Source: Fodinibacter sp038330415
GTDB taxonomy: Bacteria > Actinomycetota > Actinomycetes > Actinomycetales > Dermatophilaceae
NCBI GenBank assembly: GCA_038330415.1
Contig: JBBQNZ010000151.1
Span: 1 to 9,830 of the forward strand
Reading direction: 5' to 3'
Length of the DNA: 9,830 bases
This document shows positions 1 through 6,800 of the stretch, one piece after another. Within the stretch, counting starts at the first letter, position 1. The number at the start of each line of letters is the position of its first letter. Both the position numbers and the translations under genes were made by a program. The notes below the pieces were generated by a model. The model saw only the letters and a list, made by a program, of their open reading frames with translations. It was not told the DNA's origin and did not search any database.

Positions 1-1
1 G

Positions 2-271
2 GGGCCGGAGGCGGCCGTGAACGCGGTGTACGCCAACAAGATCGCCGAGGTCGAGGCCGCCGAGGGGGCCGAGGCGCGCGATGCCTTCGTGGCGGCGCGG
101 CGGGCGGAGTACGAGGCCGACGTCGACCTCGAGCGGCTGGCGGCCGACCTCGTCATCGACCAGGTCGTGGAGGCCGACGCGCTGCGCGGTGAGCTGCTGC
201 ACCGGCTGCGCTACGCCGCCCGGCGCGACCGGCACTTCGCCGACAAGCGCCGCGACGTCCCCCCGGTCTGA
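2..271 (+). CDS. Acyl-CoA carboxylase carboxyltransferase (beta) subunit, C-terminal end (5'-truncated by window)
   Basis: The reading frame is open from the left edge and ends at TGA 269-271. About 89 residues are visible. The GTG at 17 is an internal Val, because the in-frame residues before it (GPEAA) complete the conserved GPE-x-AVNAVY-x-NKI motif of biotin-dependent carboxyltransferases. This family moves a carboxyl group from carboxybiotin to acetyl-, propionyl- or a related acyl-CoA in the cytoplasm. Also visible are the EYEADVDLERLAADLVID stretch and a final PPV, both typical of the family's C-terminal subdomain. The tail resembles the methylmalonyl/propionyl-CoA carboxyltransferase type ending in GVPPV more than the AccD5/PccB type ending in KKHGNIPL. 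The acyl substrate cannot be assigned from this fragment. The catalytic oxyanion holes lie outside the window. Gene family is confident; exact role is not. Confidence 0.88.
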   Translation, partial: GPEAAVNAVYANKIAEVEAAEGAEARDAFVAARRAEYEADVDLERLAADLVIDQVVEADALRGELLHRLRYAARRDRHFADKRRDVPPV

Positions 272-279
272 CCCGCGCT

Positions 280-366
280 GGGACAACATCGACCAATAGG
301 TCAAAGTTGCCCCAACGGAGGGTGGCGCCGGTGGGGCACAATCGACCAATAGGTCAAAGTTGTCCC
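280..366. repeat. Two copies of a 34-bp palindromic repeat (left cluster)
   Basis: Copies lie at 280-313 and 333-366, separated by 19 nt. Each has a core GACCAATAGGTC flanked by GGGACAAC- or GGGGCACA-like left arms and GTTGCCCC or GTTGTCCC right arms, so the unit is an imperfect palindrome with a few mismatches. The pair sits between the 3' ends of two convergent genes (stops at 271 and 376). Three related copies in the opposite orientation occur at 1244-1363. The hairpins could act as a bidirectional terminator, although there is no T-tract. They could also be REP-like or MITE-like elements. I do not recognise the family. Confidence 0.85.
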
Positions 367-375
367 ACGGCCGGG

Positions 376-693
376 TCAGGCGCCGGCGATCTCGCGCAGC
401 GCGGCCAGGTGGCCGGTGTAGGCGGCGCGGCCGGCCCGGGTGAGCGAGAGCCAGGTGCGCGGCCGCTTGCCGACGTAGCCCTTGCGCACCTTCACGTAGC
501 CGGCCTGCTCGAGGGTCGACACCTGCCTCGAGAGCACCGAGTCGGAGACCTCGACCTCGTCGCGGACCAACGCGAACTCGGCCTCGTCGACGCCGGACAG
601 GGTGGCGACGATGCTGAACCGCACCGGTGCGTGGATGACGTCGTCGAGCCGGTGCCGCGCGTGCGGCGACCGTGTGACGCCGTCGGTGCTCAC
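376..693 (-). CDS. Winged-helix transcriptional regulator (HTH_34 / MarR-like)
   Basis: The 105-residue protein is essentially one winged-helix DNA-binding domain. The sequence HAPVRFSIVATL (residues 21-32) is helix 1 of this family. VSDSVLSRQVSTLEQAGYV (about 49-67) is the recognition helix region, and VRKGYVGKRPRTWLSLTRAGR (about 69-89) is the wing followed by the typical LT-x-AGR end. No ligand-binding or extra dimerisation domain is present, as is usual for this small family. The start is GTG at 693, overlapping the TGA of the upstream membrane gene in a GTGA junction. No strong ribosome site precedes it, so translation is probably coupled. It likely represses its own operon through the inverted repeat at 1197-1227. 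The effector and wider targets are unknown. A longer ORF in this frame extends upstream to 1194 but overlaps the membrane gene and is not credible. Confidence 0.87.
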   Translation of the reverse strand: MSTDGVTRSPHARHRLDDVIHAPVRFSIVATLSGVDEAEFALVRDEVEVSDSVLSRQVSTLEQAGYVKVRKGYVGKRPRTWLSLTRAGRAAYTGHLAALREIAGA

Positions 694-1151
694 CGGCGTT
701 CCCGGCGGTCGATCAGCACGGCCGCCGCCAGCATCGGAGCCGCGACGACCAGCCCCGCGAGCACCAAGAGGGCCACGTTGTCGCTGGCGGCCGTGCTGCC
801 GGCATCCTGCTGCGCCTCGCCCACGTTGAAGGCGACGACCGCGCCGAAGAAGAGCACCGTCGTGGCGCCGAGGCCGACCCAGCTCGTGCGGCGCGCGCGC
901 CGCGGCCAGGTGCTGGCCCCCCGGGTCTGCCAGCCCGCGAGGCCGAGGAGGAGCAGCACGTAGAAGGCGATGACCGGCGTCTCCCACGACGTGCCCTCGA
1001 CCAGGCGCGACACGGCCAGGTAGCCGCCGATGAGCAGTCCGAAGCCCGCGGTGGCCAGGGCGTGGACGCGTCGGTCGCCGGCCCTGCGGTCGGTGGCGGC
1101 CTCGGCCTCGGCGAGCTGTGCGCGGGCCTGCTGGGGCGTGATGTCGTTCAT
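690..1151 (-). CDS. Small integral membrane protein, unknown function
   Basis: The 153-residue protein starts at ATG 1151, preceded by a strong GGGAGGAGA ribosome site (1155-1163). An upstream in-frame ATG at 1250 would read through the promoter and operator and is rejected. The N-terminus (about residues 1-33) is polar and rich in Ala and charged residues, possibly helical and cytoplasmic. Four hydrophobic segments follow: about 33-50 (ALATAGFGLLIGGYLAVS), about 58-74 (VIAFYVLLLLGLAGW), about 91-107 (WVGLGATTVLFFGAVVAF) and about 124-145 (VALLVLAGLVVAAPMLAAAVLI). The protein ends in a basic DRRERR tail. No catalytic motif is seen. Small membrane proteins paired with one-domain winged-helix regulators are common in actinobacteria, but their role is not established, so I assign no function. 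The gene is first in the two-gene operon with the regulator. Confidence 0.82.
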   Translation of the reverse strand: MNDITPQQARAQLAEAEAATDRRAGDRRVHALATAGFGLLIGGYLAVSRLVEGTSWETPVIAFYVLLLLGLAGWQTRGASTWPRRARRTSWVGLGATTVLFFGAVVAFNVGEAQQDAGSTAASDNVALLVLAGLVVAAPMLAAAVLIDRRERR

Positions 1152-1189
1152 GGGTCTCCTCCCGGTGGTGTCCTCTGCGGGTCCAGTCC

Positions 1190-1219
1190 ACCATATGAAA
1201 CTACTTTCCAATCTGTCAA
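1190..1219 (-). promoter_or_regulatory. Sigma-70-type promoter of the membrane protein/regulator operon
   Basis: On the minus strand there is a perfect TTGACA -35 box (1214-1219). An 18-nt spacer separates it from TATGGT (1190-1195) as the -10 box. The predicted transcript start is near 1183, about 30 nt before the ATG at 1151. The stretch is strikingly AT-rich against its surroundings. It coincides with an inverted repeat (separate entry). Confidence 0.7.
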
Positions 1220-1227
1220 GTAGTTTC
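1197..1227. promoter_or_regulatory. Probable operator: 10-bp perfect inverted repeat
   Basis: GAAACTACTT (1197-1206) and AAGTAGTTTC (1218-1227) form a perfect inverted repeat with an 11-nt spacer. It covers the -35 box and most of the promoter spacer. A bound dimer would block RNA polymerase. The downstream operon encodes a one-domain winged-helix regulator, so autoregulation is the simplest reading. This is inferred from position and symmetry only. Confidence 0.68.
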
Positions 1228-1243
1228 CGCCCAGCATGGACGT

Positions 1244-1363
1244 GGGACAAGATTGACCTATTGGTCGAAGTTGCCCCGGGGGTCGTGGGACCAGATTGAC
1301 CTATTGGTCGAAGTTGCCCCGGGGGTCGTGGGACAAGATTGACCTATTGGTCGAAGTTGCCCC
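1244..1363. repeat. Three tandem copies of the 34-bp palindromic repeat (right cluster)
   Basis: Copies lie at 1244-1277, 1287-1320 and 1330-1363, an exact 43-bp period that includes the 9-nt linker GGGGGTCGT. Each reads GGGACAAGATT or the variant GGGACCAGATT, then core GACCTATTGGTC, then GAAGTTGCCCC. The core is the reverse complement of the core at 280-366, so the two clusters face each other across the operon at 376-1151. On the minus strand each copy can be read as Gly-Asn-Phe-Asp-Gln-stop, and the last copy provides the actual end of maf. The near-identity of these three copies suggests recent local duplication. Confidence 0.88.
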
Positions 1364-2045
1364 GGCGCAGGTCGTGCCAGGCGACGCCGAGCTCGCGCAC
1401 CAGCTCGCGCAGCAGGGGGAGCGAGACCCCGATGACGTTGCTCGGGTCGCCCTCGATGCCCGAGACGTAGGGCCCGCCGAGGCCGTCGAGGGTGAACGCC
1501 CCGGCCACCCGCAGCGGCTCGCCGGTGGCGACGTAGGACTCGACCTCGGCGTCGTCGAGGTCGGCGAAGTGCACGACCGTGGATGCCGTGCCCCCCACCA
1601 TCCCGCCGGTCCCGCCGCCGTCGGGCTCGCGCAGGTCGACCAGCCAGTGGCCCGTGTGCAGCACTCCGGAACGGCCGCGCATCACCCGCCAGCGCGCCCG
1701 GGCCTCGGCGGCACCCGCCGGCTTGCCGTGCACCAGGCCGTCGATCTCGAGCACCGAGTCGCACCCCAGCACGAGGATGCCGTGTGCCAGGTCGGCGTCC
1801 GCCTCGCCGAAGGCGTCGTCGACCTCGAGTGCGGCCACGACGTCCTCGGCCTTGGCGCGCGCCAGCAGCAGGGCCACGTCGGCCGCCTCGAGGGCCTCGC
1901 CGGCGGCGGCCTCGGCCGCGGCGACGACGGCATCCTCGTCGACCGACGACACCCGCACCAGCGGGTCGACCCCGGCCGCCCGCAGGGTGCTGCGCCGGGC
2001 CGGCGACGCGGAGGCGAGCAGCAGCGCGAGGGGTGCGGACGGCAT
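1344..2045 (-). CDS. maf: Maf-family nucleoside triphosphate pyrophosphatase
   Basis: The 233-residue protein is of usual Maf length. Maf enzymes hydrolyse non-canonical or pyrimidine nucleoside triphosphates to the monophosphate plus pyrophosphate in the cytoplasm, as house-cleaning and possibly in division control. Visible motifs are the N-terminal ASASPARR phosphate-binding loop (about residues 11-18), GCDSVLEIDGLVHGKP (about 94-109, with the catalytic Asp96 and the Lys-Pro), HTG (about 130-132) and the C-terminal GIEGDPSNVIGVSLP (about 196-210). The start is ATG 2045, just before the SxSPxRR motif. An ATG 33 nt further upstream would add a basic extension not usual for Maf, and neither start has a clear ribosome site. 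The stop codon TAG (1344-1346) and the last residues GNFDQ are encoded inside a copy of the palindromic repeat, so the native C-terminus was probably altered by repeat insertion. Which Maf subgroup and nucleotide it prefers cannot be told. Confidence 0.92.
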   Translation of the reverse strand: MPSAPLALLLASASPARRSTLRAAGVDPLVRVSSVDEDAVVAAAEAAAGEALEAADVALLLARAKAEDVVAALEVDDAFGEADADLAHGILVLGCDSVLEIDGLVHGKPAGAAEARARWRVMRGRSGVLHTGHWLVDLREPDGGGTGGMVGGTASTVVHFADLDDAEVESYVATGEPLRVAGAFTLDGLGGPYVSGIEGDPSNVIGVSLPLLRELVRELGVAWHDLRRGNFDQ

Positions 2046-2102
2046 ACGGCACAACCTAGTGCGGGTGACGCGGCACACGCCCGCTCGGTGCGAGAAGCGT
2101 CA

Positions 2103-2120
2103 ACTACGCGCCGTAGTATT
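2103..2120 (+). promoter_or_regulatory. Possible promoter -10 and palindromic operator for the nifJ operon
   Basis: ACTACG (2103-2108) and CGTAGT (2112-2117) form a 6-bp inverted repeat with a 3-nt spacer. It overlaps TAGTAT (2114-2119), a fair -10 hexamer about 50 nt before the GTG at 2171. No good -35 box is seen. The site lies in the 125-bp divergent gap between maf and the redox operon. A repressor binding here would control the redox operon, but this is a weak inference. Confidence 0.4.
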
Positions 2121-2170
2121 CGTGGTGGACGTCCGGTGCCGAACGCCATCGGACGAGAAGGAGAACCTCC

Positions 2171-3802
2171 GTGTCCGGAGCCGATCGCGACCTCACCCCC
2201 CTCGCACCCATCGGCATGGGTAGGACCCGGTCGGGGCCGGTGCGCGAACAGCGCCCGGTCTACGTCGACCTGCTGCCGCCGTGCAACGCCGGCTGCCCCG
2301 CAGGAGAGAACATCCAGTCGTGGCTCGCACTGGTCAAGGCGGGCGACCACGAGGGTGCCTGGCGCGCCCTCACCGCCGACAACCCGTTCCCCGCGGTGCA
2401 CGGCCGGGTCTGCTACCACCCCTGCGAGACCGCCTGCAACCGGGTCGAGCTCGACAGCGCCGTCTCGATCCACGGGGTCGAACGCTTCCTCGGCGACCTG
2501 GCCATCGAGCACGGCTGGGCCTTCGACCCGGCGCCGGTCCCCACCGGCCGCCGCGTGCTCGTCATCGGCTCCGGCCCGAGCGGGCTGTCCGCGGCCTACC
2601 ACCTGTGCCGGCTGGGGCACGCCGTCACCGTGCGCGACAGCGGGTCCGAGCCCGGCGGGATGATGCGCTACGGCATCCCGAGCTACCGGTTGCCCCGCGC
2701 CGTGCTCGACGCCGAGATCGACCGGCTGCGCGCGATCGGGGTGGTCTTCGAGCAGGACCACCGGGTCGTCGACCTGCAGGCCGAGCTGCGCGACGGTGGG
2801 TTCGACGCCGCCTTCGTGGCCATCGGCGCCCACCTCTCGACCCGGGTCGACATCCCCAACCAGGACGCCTCACGGGTCGTCGACGCCGTCGAGTTCCTGC
2901 GCGGCGCCTCGTCGGGTACCCAGGCACCCCTCACCGGCCGGGTCGCCGTCTACGGCGGCGGGAACACGGCCATGGATGCCGCGCGCGTCGCCCGCCGCCT
3001 CGGCGCGGACGACACGGTCATCGTCTACCGGCGCACCCGGGAGCAGATGCCGGCCCACGAGTCCGAGGCCCAGGACGCCGAGGCCGAGGGCATCCGGATC
3101 AACTGGCTGCGCACGATCAGCTCGATGGGCGACGCCGACCTGACCGTGGAGATCCAGGAGCTCGACGAGGAGGGGCGGCCGCACGGCACCGGCACGTTCG
3201 AGACGCTCGAGGCCGACACCGTCATCCTCGCGCTGGGCCAGGCGAGCGACACCGGCTTCCTGCACGGCATCCCCGGAATCGAGTTCCAGCGCGACACCGT
3301 GCAGGTCGACAAGGCCACCCTGATGACCGGTGCACCCGGCATCTTCGCCGGCGGCGACGCCGTGCCCAGCCAGCGCACCGTCACCGTGGGCACCGGGCAC
3401 GGCAAGCGCGCCGCCCGCTCGATCGACGCCTGGCTGCGCGCCCAGCCCCACGAGGACGCCCCCAAGCACCCCCTCGCGGCCTTCGACAAGCTCAACCTCT
3501 GGTACTTCGGGGTGCACGGTCGCAGCGAAGAGGTCGAGCTCGACCCGGCCACCCGCGTGCAGACCTTCGACGAGGTGCTTCCCGGGCTCACCCCCGACGA
3601 GGCGGCGTTCGAGGCCGGTCGCTGCCTGTCCTGCGGCAACTGCTTCGAGTGCGACGGCTGCCTGGGCTCCTGCCCCGAGGACGCCGTCATCAAGCTCGGG
3701 GTCGGGTTGCGCTATCGGTTCGACCTCGACAAGTGCACCGGATGCGGCGCGTGTTACCGGCAGTGCCCGGTGCACGCCATCGACATGATCGCGGAGGTCT
3801 GA
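2171..3802 (+). CDS. GltD-like FAD/NAD(P)H oxidoreductase with C-terminal 2[4Fe-4S] ferredoxin domain
   Basis: The protein has 543 residues. The GTG start at 2171 follows AAGGAGAA (2158-2165) at good spacing. The domain order resembles the glutamate synthase small subunit and dihydropyrimidine dehydrogenase. An N-terminal Fe-S helical domain has CNAGC (Cys38, 42) and CYHPCETAC (Cys81, 85, 89). The FAD site is GSGPSG (133-138), with PGGMMRYGIP (161-170). The nucleotide site is YGGGNTAMDAAR (261-272), with YRRTREQMPA (286-295), whose arginines suggest NADPH. GIFAGGDAV (390-398) is the closing FAD motif. A C-terminal ferredoxin module follows, with Cys491/494/497/501 and Cys522/525/528/532. Two further cysteines (485, 488) precede it. 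The protein probably passes electrons between NAD(P)H and ferredoxin-level carriers, with NifJ encoded 3 nt downstream as the obvious partner. It is not a true GltD because no large glutamate synthase subunit is adjacent. The direction of electron flow is unknown. Confidence 0.9.
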   Translation: MSGADRDLTPLAPIGMGRTRSGPVREQRPVYVDLLPPCNAGCPAGENIQSWLALVKAGDHEGAWRALTADNPFPAVHGRVCYHPCETACNRVELDSAVSIHGVERFLGDLAIEHGWAFDPAPVPTGRRVLVIGSGPSGLSAAYHLCRLGHAVTVRDSGSEPGGMMRYGIPSYRLPRAVLDAEIDRLRAIGVVFEQDHRVVDLQAELRDGGFDAAFVAIGAHLSTRVDIPNQDASRVVDAVEFLRGASSGTQAPLTGRVAVYGGGNTAMDAARVARRLGADDTVIVYRRTREQMPAHESEAQDAEAEGIRINWLRTISSMGDADLTVEIQELDEEGRPHGTGTFETLEADTVILALGQASDTGFLHGIPGIEFQRDTVQVDKATLMTGAPGIFAGGDAVPSQRTVTVGTGHGKRAARSIDAWLRAQPHEDAPKHPLAAFDKLNLWYFGVHGRSEEVELDPATRVQTFDEVLPGLTPDEAAFEAGRCLSCGNCFECDGCLGSCPEDAVIKLGVGLRYRFDLDKCTGCGACYRQCPVHAIDMIAEV

Positions 3803-3805
3803 GCC

Positions 3806-6800
3806 GTGCGCGTCACGATCGACGGGAACCAGGCGGCGGTCGACGTCGCCTACCGGCTCAACGAGCTGTGCGCCATCTACCCCATCACCCCGAGCTCGAC
3901 GATGGCCGAGCTCGCCGACGAGTGGGCCAGCCACGGCCGCACCAACGTGTGGGGGACCGTGCCCACTGTGGTGGAGATGCAGAGCGAGGGCGGCGCGGCC
4001 GGCGCGATGCACGGCGCGCTGCAGGGCGGGGCACTGAGTGCCACGTTCACGGCATCCCAGGGCCTGCTGCTGATGATCCCCAACATGTACAAGATCGCCG
4101 GTGAGCTGACGTCGACGGTGTTCCACGTGGCCGCCCGCTCGCTCGCGGCCCAGGGGCTGTCGATCTTCGGCGACCACTCCGACGTGATGGCGGTGCGGCA
4201 GACCGGCTTTGCCCTGCTGTCGTCGGCGTCGGTGCAGGAGGCGCACGACCTCGCCCTGGTCTCGCAGGCCGCGACGCTGCGCACCCGGGTGCCGTTCGTG
4301 CACTTCTTCGACGGCTTCCGCACCTCGCACGAGCTCAACACCGTCGAGCTGATCGACGACGACGTGCTGCGCGCCGTCGTGCCCGAGCACCTCGTGCGCG
4401 AGCACCGGTCCCGGGCACTGACCCCCGAGCGGCCGTTCGTGCGCGGCACCGCCCAGAACCCCGACGTCTACTTCCAGGCCCGCGAGACGGTGAACCCCTT
4501 CTACGCCGTGGTGCCCACCGTGGTGCAGGAGGTCATGGACGAGGTCGCCGCGCACACCGGCCGGCACTACCGCGTGGCCGAGTACACCGGCCACCCCGAG
4601 GCCGATCGTGTCGTCGTCATCATGGGGTCCGGCGGAGAGACGGTGCGCGAGACCGTGACCCACCTCGTCGGTGGGGGAGATCGGGTCGGGGTGCTCCAGC
4701 TGCGCCTCTACCGGCCCTTCCCGGCCGACGAGCTGCTCGCCGCCCTACCGGCGTCGGTGACCCAGGTGGCCGTGCTCGACCGCACCAAGGAGCCCGGCTC
4801 CAACGGTGAGCCGCTCTACCTCGACGTCGTCGCCACCCTCGCCGAGGCTCACGAGCGCGGTGACCGGGCCACCATCCCGCGTGTCATCGGCGGCCGCTAC
4901 GGCCTGTCGTCCAAGGAGCTCACCCCGGCCATGGTCGCCGGCATCTTCACCGAGCTCGGGCGACCAGAACCGAAGCGCCGCTTCACGATCGGCATCACCG
5001 ACGACGTGGGCGGCACGAGCCTGTCGTACGACGACACCCTCGACATCGAGGAGCCGGACACCCTGCGGGCCGTGTTCTACGGGCTGGGCTCCGACGGCAC
5101 CGTCGGCGCGAACAAGAACACGATCAAGATCCTCGGTGCCGACCCCGACGTCTACGCCCAGGCCTACTTCGTCTACGACTCCAAGAAGTCCGGCGGGGTC
5201 ACGGTGTCGCACCTGCGCTTCGGGCCGCACCCCATCCACGCCCCCTACCTGGTCAACCGCGCGGGGTTCGTCGGCTGCCACCACCTCGGCCTGCTCGACA
5301 CCGTCGACGTGCTGGCCTGCGCCGAGCACGGCGCCACCCTGCTGCTCAACGCCCCCCAGCCGCCCGACGAGGTGTGGGACGCCCTGCCCGGCCCGGTACA
5401 GCAGCAGATCATCGACAAGCGGCTGCGCCTGTATGCCGTGGACGCCGACTCCGTGGCGCGTGCCGCCGGCCTGCCCGGTCGCACCAACACCGTGCTGCAG
5501 ACCTGCTTCTTCGCGATCTCCGGCGTGCTGCCCGCCGACGAGGCCGTGCTGCGGGTCAAGGAGGCCATCCGCAAGACCTACAGCCGGCGCGGCTCGGAGG
5601 TGGTGCGCCGCAACGAGGCCGCCGTCGACGCCACCCTCGCCGCGCTGCACGAGGTGCCCGTGCCGGTCGGGCGCACGTCGGCGCGCGAGATGCCCGACAT
5701 CGTGCCCAGAGACGCCCCGGAGTTCGTGCGCAAGGTGACCGCCGCGATGATGGCCGGGCGCGGCGACGACCTCCCGGTCAGCGCGATGCCGGTCGACGGC
5801 ACCTTCCCCAGCGGCACCACCGCCTACGAGAAGCGCCGGATCTCCGACGTCGTCGCCGCCTGGGACCCCGACTCCTGCATCCAGTGCGGCACCTGCAGCT
5901 TCGTCTGCCCGCACAGCGTCATCCGGTCGAAGTTCTACGCCGGCCAGGCGCTCGACGACGCCCCCGAGGGCTTCCGGTCGGCACCGCTCAACGCCGCCGG
6001 CCTGCCCGGCTCGCGCTACACCCTGCAGGTCTACGTCGAGGACTGCACCGGCTGCGGCCTGTGCGTCGAGGCGTGCCCGGTCAGCCCCATCGGGGACCCG
6101 ACCCGCAAGGCGATCAACCTCGAGCCGCTCGAGCCGGTGCTCGTGCCGGAGCGCGAGAACATCGGCTACTTCGAGAGCCTCCCGGTCAACGACCGTTCCC
6201 GCGTCGACTTCGGCACGGTGCGTGGAACCCAGTTCCTGCAGCCGCTGTTCGAGTTCTCGGGGGCGTGCGCGGGGTGCGGTGAGACGCCCTACCTCAAGGT
6301 GCTCACCCAGCTCTTCGGCGAGCGGCTCACGGTGGCCAACGCGACGGGGTGCTCGTCGATCTACGGCGGAAACCTCCCCACGACACCGTGGACCAAGAAT
6401 GCCGCCGGTCGCGGGCCGGCCTGGTCGAACTCGCTCTTCGAGGACAACGCCGAGTTCGGCCTCGGGCTGCGGCTGGCCGCCGACCTGCACACGTCCTTGG
6501 CCCGTACCCGCCTCGCCCAGCTGCGCGAGGAGGTCGGCACCGAGCTGGCCGACGGCATCCTCGAGGCAGGTCAGGTGCGCGAGTTCGAGCTCACCGCCCA
6601 GCGTGAGCGGGTCGCCGAGCTGCTCACCCGCCTCGACGGCCTCGAGGGCCCGGTGGTGGAGGACCTGCGCAGCGTCGCCGACCACCTGCTGCGGCGCACC
6701 GTGTGGATCGTGGGCGGCGACGGCTGGGCCTACGACATCGGCTCCGGCGGGCTCGACCACGTGCTGGCCAGCGGCCGCAACGTCAACGTGCTCGTGCTCG

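Noticed and set aside
1152..1250. Extended N-terminus for the membrane protein starting at ATG 1250
   Set aside because: It would put the promoter, operator and the strong ribosome site at 1155-1163 inside the coding region. The ATG at 1151 is much better supported.
280..1363. The 34-bp repeats as a CRISPR array
   Set aside because: Only two and three copies. In the right cluster the linkers are 9 nt and identical rather than unique spacers, and no cas genes are present.
2..2045. Idea that the classical accD5-accE-maf cluster was split here by the repeat cassette, with loss of accE
   Set aside because: In mycobacteria accD5, accE5 and maf are adjacent. However, the carboxyltransferase tail here looks like a different paralogue type (ending near GVPPV-like rather than KKHGNIPL), and maf is on the opposite strand, so an ancestral cluster cannot be assumed.
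1296..2663. Plus-strand open frame (455 codons) across maf and into the redox operon
   Set aside because: It starts in the palindromic repeats, runs antisense to maf and then out of frame through the GltD-like gene. No motif seen.
2870..4663. Long open frame on the minus strand (597 codons) opposite the GltD-like gene and the start of nifJ
   Set aside because: It spans two well-supported plus-strand genes and their junction, has no ribosome site, and its composition is that of an antisense shadow.
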